DNA of 8,752 nt from Pseudonocardia sp. (GTDB taxonomy: Bacteria; Actinomycetota; Actinomycetes; Mycobacteriales; Pseudonocardiaceae). The translations under genes were made by a program, and so were the position numbers. The stretch covers positions 1 to 8,752 of the forward strand of contig JAKDLE010000075.1 of the NCBI GenBank assembly GCA_030453005.1, written 5' to 3'. The notes beneath the pieces were generated by a model. That model did no database searches. It saw only the letters and a program-made list of their open reading frames with translations, and was not told the origin of the DNA. This document shows, piece after piece, positions 5,634 to 8,752 of the stretch; within the stretch, counting starts at the first letter, position 1; each line of letters begins with the position of its first letter.

Positions 5634-8152
5634 CCGCCGCGGCAGCGGCGGGCTCCGTGGTGCCGGTGAGCTCGGCGGCACCGTCGGGCACCGCGGTCAC
5701 GGTGAACGACGCGACACACGTGTTCGCCGCCGCTGCGCGGGTCGACCGGCACGCCACCCGGATCGCGGCGCTGATCGACCCGGGGTTCCTGACCGAGGTC
5801 GGGTGGGACCCGGACCGGCTGCTGCTGGCCCCGCCGCCCGGTCATCGGCTGCTGGTGCGCCCGGTCTGCCGAGCCGCGGGCTGCTCGGCCACCGCGCCGA
5901 GCCGGGCGCGGACCTGCACCGGCTGCCGGCGCCGGCTGGCCGAACACGGCCTCGGCGACGACGAGATCGCCTCGCTGCCCGCCCGCGAGCAACCGCTGCG
6001 CGCCCCGGATGCCTGTGTGGTGGACGGCTGCGCGCGGGAGTGGGTGTCCTCGCGGACGCAGCTGTGTCGGTCCCACGCCGAACTGCAGCACCGGCTGGGG
6101 ATCACCGTCGCGCAGCTGCGCGCGCACCCGCTGGCCCGCCCGCTGCCCGGCTGTGGGCCGTGCGCGGTCGCGGCCTGCCCGCGGCAACGCCGTCACCACG
6201 ACGGGGCCTACTGCGAGGCGCACCAGCAGCGGCTGCGCGCGCTCCGCCGCCGCGACCCGGGCGTGGACGAACAGCGCTGGCGGGTGACCGAACCGGCGGT
6301 CGGGCGAGGCGGACAGGTCAGCCTGCGCGGGCTGCCCGCGCAGGGCATCGTGCAGGTGCTGGTGGTGCTCCAGCAGCGCTGCCGCCTGGACGCGGTCCAG
6401 ACCAAGGAGGCCGAGCTGCGGACGTTCTGCAACGAGCTGCGCCGCCAGCAGGTGAGCACGATCGACGATCACGTCCTGGCCGCCGACCCCGACGGCAGCT
6501 ACCAGGCGGTGGTCAACTCGCTGATCACCCACGCCGGTCGGGCTCTGTCCACACCGGACACCGAGATCGTGAAGGATCAATGGGATCTGGTGGTGTTCGG
6601 ACACTGCGGGACGCTGTCGTTCACCGAGATCAGCCAGCCGTGGTTGCGGGCGGTGGCCAAGCGGTGGGCCGCTGATGACCTGCCCAAACGCCGGATCCGG
6701 GCCGGGCGGCGGACCAGCGGCGGGCTGGCCGTGCGCCATCATCTGGGTGCGGTGGCGCGGCTGTCGGAGTCGCTGCGCGCCCGCCCCGACCGCGGTGAGC
6801 ACCCCGCGGCGCTGGGCCGGGTCGACATGGACGGCTTCCTCAACCGGCTGGCCTTCCTGGAATCGGGCGGGCGGATCAGCGGCGACGCCCGGATCCGGGC
6901 CTGTCGCGAGGTCCGCCACGTGCTCAGTCGCGTCCGGGCGATGGGGCTGACCCGGCCGGGCGCGCCGGGCGCGAGCCTGGGCGAGGACTTCACCCTCGGC
7001 GTGTCCGACATCCCCACCGAACCCGAGCCCGCCGAACCGGGCCGGGACCTGCCCCCGGAGATCATGCGCCAGATCTGCGCGCACCTGGATGCGCTGCCCT
7101 CGCCGCAGATGCGCACCGGGATCGAGCTGGCCATCGACACCGGTCGGCGCCCGGAGGAGATCGCCACCCTGGCCTTCGACTGCCTGGCCCGCGACGCCGA
7201 CGGCGGCCCGGTGCTCGTCTACGACAACCACAAGGCCCACCGGCCGGGTCGGCGGCTACCGATCAGCGAGCACACCGCCGCGCTGATCACCACCCAGCAG
7301 CAGCGAGTCCGCGCCCGCTACCCGCACACCCCGGTCGGGGAGCTGACCCTGCTGCCCACCGACCGGCGCAACCCCGAGGGCCGCAGCGCGATCACCGCGT
7401 TCAGCCTCGCGTTCGCCCACCGGACCTGGATCACCCGGCTGCCGGTGCTGCACACCACCGACGGGACCGAGTACGACAAGGCAAAGATCGTGCTCTACGC
7501 CTACCGGCACACCTACGCCCAACGCCACGCCGACGCCGGGATCGGCATCGACGTGCTGCGCGAGCTGATGTCGCATCGCAAACTCGACACCACCAAGCAG
7601 TACTACCGCGTCGGTGACGGCCGCCGCCGCGAGGCCGTCGACCGGGTCGCCGCGATGCAGTTCGACCGGCACGGCAACCGGATCTGGCGCGGCGCCCAGG
7701 CGCTGCTCGACTCCGAACACGCCCGCCGCGCGATCGGCGAGGTCGCCGTCCCGTTCGGGGTCTGCGCCGAGCCCTCCAACGTCGCCGCCGGCGGCAGCGC
7801 CTGCCCGTTCCGGTTCCGCTGCGCCGGATGCGACCACTTCCGCACCGACGTGTCCTACCTGCCCGACCTGCACTCCTACCTCGATGACCTGCTGCGCAAC
7901 CGGGAACGCCTGCTCGCCACCAGCGGCCTCGATGACTGGGCCCGCACCGAGGCCACCCCCTCGCAGGAGGAGATCAGCAGGATCCGCCGCCTCATCGCCC
8001 GGATCAGCACCGGCCTCGACGAGCTCAGCCCCGACGAGCGCGAGCACGTCGCCCACGCCGTCGCCGTCGTCCGCCGCCACCGCACCGTGACCCTCGGCAT
8101 GCCGCGGGTCCGCCAAGTCCTGCCCGACCTTCGCCCGGAGCGCACCGCATGA
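5630..8152 (+). CDS. tnpB: Large tyrosine recombinase with zinc-finger-like clusters, TnpB of a Tn554-like element
   Basis: This is an 840-residue protein, longer than Tn554 TnpB (about 630 aa). The N-terminus has three spaced Cys/His clusters: C80-x4-C85-x10-C96-x2-C99, C129-x4-C134-x11-C146-x2-H149 and C178-x4-C183-x11-C195-x2-H198. A helical core-binding region follows (about 235-440). The catalytic domain (about 475-675) has Arg507 in DTGRRPEE, Lys535 in YDNHKAHRP, Arg626 in YAYRHTYAQRH, His649 in ELMSHRKLDTTKQYYR and Tyr658 as probable nucleophile. The first residue of the H-x-x-R box is Tyr623 instead of His. A C-terminal metal-binding-like knot has C712, C725, C731, C734 and H736 (ACPFRFRCAGCDHF), which I recall as usual for this family. 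It starts with GTG overlapping the tnpA stop. Confidence is high for the family; zinc binding is inferred from residue spacing. Confidence 0.87.
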   Translation: MTAAAAAGSVVPVSSAAPSGTAVTVNDATHVFAAAARVDRHATRIAALIDPGFLTEVGWDPDRLLLAPPPGHRLLVRPVCRAAGCSATAPSRARTCTGCRRRLAEHGLGDDEIASLPAREQPLRAPDACVVDGCAREWVSSRTQLCRSHAELQHRLGITVAQLRAHPLARPLPGCGPCAVAACPRQRRHHDGAYCEAHQQRLRALRRRDPGVDEQRWRVTEPAVGRGGQVSLRGLPAQGIVQVLVVLQQRCRLDAVQTKEAELRTFCNELRRQQVSTIDDHVLAADPDGSYQAVVNSLITHAGRALSTPDTEIVKDQWDLVVFGHCGTLSFTEISQPWLRAVAKRWAADDLPKRRIRAGRRTSGGLAVRHHLGAVARLSESLRARPDRGEHPAALGRVDMDGFLNRLAFLESGGRISGDARIRACREVRHVLSRVRAMGLTRPGAPGASLGEDFTLGVSDIPTEPEPAEPGRDLPPEIMRQICAHLDALPSPQMRTGIELAIDTGRRPEEIATLAFDCLARDADGGPVLVYDNHKAHRPGRRLPISEHTAALITTQQQRVRARYPHTPVGELTLLPTDRRNPEGRSAITAFSLAFAHRTWITRLPVLHTTDGTEYDKAKIVLYAYRHTYAQRHADAGIGIDVLRELMSHRKLDTTKQYYRVGDGRRREAVDRVAAMQFDRHGNRIWRGAQALLDSEHARRAIGEVAVPFGVCAEPSNVAAGGSACPFRFRCAGCDHFRTDVSYLPDLHSYLDDLLRNRERLLATSGLDDWARTEATPSQEEISRIRRLIARISTGLDELSPDEREHVAHAVAVVRRHRTVTLGMPRVRQVLPDLRPERTA

Positions 8153-8709
8153 CCACCACCGACCCCGGCCCGCGCGCCGCGACCCGAGCCATGGCCGATG
8201 GGCGACGAGCCGACTCCGAGCGGCGCCGTCAACGCGTCCTCGCCGCCCTGGGCAACGCGGTCCGTGACGGCGACCAGATCAGCGTCTCCAGCATCGCCCG
8301 CGCCGCCGGGGTCGACCGCACCTTCCTCTACCGCCACCGCGAACTGCTCGACCAGGTCCACGCCGCCGACATCCAACCCCCGGCCGCGACCGCTGCCGGC
8401 CCCGCGGTCACCCGCGCCTCCCTGCAGGCCGATCTGCTCGCCGCCCAGCAGCGCTGCGTCCGCATGGCCGCCCGCACCCAGCACCTCGAAACCCGCCTGT
8501 CCGAGCTGCTCGGCGAGCACGCCTGGCGCGAGTCCGGCCTCGGCGCCCCCGACGACATCGACCACCTCAAACAGCAGATCGTGGCGCTCGAACAACACGT
8601 CGTCGACCTGCGCCTACAACTCGAGGAACGCGACCAAGACCTCGCCGCCGCACGCGCCACCAACCGCGAACTCATGACCAGAATCAACACCGGAAACCCC
8701 AACAGGTGA
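8149..8709 (+). CDS. tnpC: TnpC-like accessory protein of a Tn554-like element (DUF6262-type)
   Basis: This is a 186-residue protein with two parts. Residues about 24-66 form a TetR-like helix-turn-helix (ISVSSIARAAGVDRTFLYRH). Residues about 90-178 are long charged helices with heptad character, probably a coiled coil (SLQADLLAAQQRCVRMAART, IDHLKQQIVALEQHVVDLRL). This matches the small third protein of Tn554-like trios, in Tn554 a 125-residue stimulator of transposition that influences orientation and frequency. It has no recombinase catalytic residues. The ATG overlaps the tnpB stop (ATGA), so it is coupled to tnpB. Its TGA stop lies inside the left arm of the 9-bp inverted repeat at 8700-8708, so gene end and presumed transposon end are fused. 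Family call by layout and sequence character; role inferred from Tn554. Confidence 0.8.
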   Translation: MTTTDPGPRAATRAMADGRRADSERRRQRVLAALGNAVRDGDQISVSSIARAAGVDRTFLYRHRELLDQVHAADIQPPAATAAGPAVTRASLQADLLAAQQRCVRMAARTQHLETRLSELLGEHAWRESGLGAPDDIDHLKQQIVALEQHVVDLRLQLEERDQDLAAARATNRELMTRINTGNPNR

Positions 8710-8743
8710 AACGCGGCGAGGCCTACTTGCACCACACCTGTTG
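8700..8743. repeat. Perfect 9-bp inverted repeat at the right end of the trio
   Basis: CAACAGGTG (8700-8708) and its exact complement CACCTGTTG (8735-8743) are separated by 26 bp. Paired arms around a short core are the form of tyrosine-recombinase binding sites. Alternatively the repeat could act as a weak hairpin after tnpC, but it has no T-run and the loop is long. The right arm shares 8 bases with the 11-bp direct repeat, which links it to the left end of the element. Confidence 0.55.
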
Positions 8744-8746
8744 CAG
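8736..8746 (+). repeat. Right copy of 11-bp direct repeat, candidate attachment site
   Basis: ACCTGTTGCAG is identical to 4342-4352, 27 bp after the tnpC stop. Flanking bases differ on both sides (left copy GGG before and GAT after, right copy CAC before and CCG after), so the identity ends sharply. Only six bases of window follow, so resumption of IS3 orfB cannot be tested here. Confidence 0.5.
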
Positions 8747-8752
8747 CCGATA

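Larger units (their letters stand above)
4342..8746 (+). mobile_element. Tn554-like transposon: tnpA-tnpB-tnpC recombinase trio
   Basis: Two tyrosine recombinases of different size followed by a small HTH/coiled-coil protein, all in one direction with four-base overlaps, is the organisation of the Tn554 family. The limits are set at an identical 11-bp direct repeat, ACCTGTTGCAG, found 106 bp before tnpA and 27 bp after tnpC. The left side breaks the end of an IS3 orfB, consistent with insertion there. Tn554-like elements move by site-specific recombination through a circular intermediate and usually carry resistance or other cargo; no cargo gene is visible here. The true ends may differ by tens of bases, the left one perhaps as early as 4322, and the right one may lie beyond the window. 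Confidence 0.65.

Noticed and set aside
5549..7240. Long minus-strand open frame (563 codons) opposite tnpA end and tnpB
   Set aside because: It lies wholly antisense to tnpB, whose motifs are clear. Its protein is Gly/Arg/Ala/Pro-rich without domain character; such frames are common in very GC-rich DNA.
7256..8116. Minus-strand open frame (286 codons) opposite the tnpB 3' half
   Set aside because: Low-complexity Gly/Ala/Val/Asp text, antisense shadow of a gene with complete catalytic motifs.
1..8752. CRISPR arrays, tRNA/rRNA genes, antiphage or resistance cargo
   Set aside because: No regularly spaced repeats, no RNA-gene signatures, and no open frame between the recombinase genes that could be cargo.

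Overview
The window is very GC-rich throughout (about 70% or more by eye). It encodes a large ATPase/TPR transcriptional regulator, a TetR regulator and a CopZ-like metallochaperone, and it uses many GTG starts and four-base gene overlaps. Together these point to a high-GC actinomycete. The genus cannot be fixed from the sequence.

The left third (1-3078) is ordinary chromosome. It opens with the 3' part of an AfsR/SARP- or LuxR-type regulator (NB-ARC ATPase end, winged helix, TPR repeats) whose frame breaks near 1650, apparently through loss of one G. Convergent with it is a 75-residue heavy-metal-associated (HMA, CopZ-like) protein. Then comes a TetR-family repressor on the minus strand. Facing it divergently, 38 bp away, is the first 40 or so codons of a small single-pass membrane protein. 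The HMA gene hints at a metal or stress locus, but that is inference.

The membrane gene is cut by an IS3-family insertion sequence whose left end is near 3079. Its orfA (HTH plus leucine zipper) and orfB (DDE integrase core, complete D-D-E triad) are linked by a four-base overlap. The last ~20 residues of orfB and the right terminal repeat are missing. In their place starts a second mobile element.

The right half (about 4340-8746) is that element: a Tn554-like transposon made of three coupled genes. They are tnpA (tyrosine recombinase, 391 aa), tnpB (840 aa, tyrosine recombinase with four zinc-finger-like Cys/His clusters) and tnpC (186 aa, HTH plus coiled coil, DUF6262-like). The overlaps are GTGA and ATGA, so the three are probably translated as one coupled operon. 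An identical 11-bp sequence, ACCTGTTGCAG, occurs just before the trio (4342-4352) and just after it (8736-8746). The right copy is also one arm of a perfect 9-bp inverted repeat (8700-8708 / 8735-8743). These are the best candidates for the element's recombination sites. No passenger gene lies between tnpC and the right repeat, so this looks like a minimal element.

Read together, the window is a nest of insertions (membrane gene > IS3 > Tn554-like trio), beside a regulator that is itself frameshifted.
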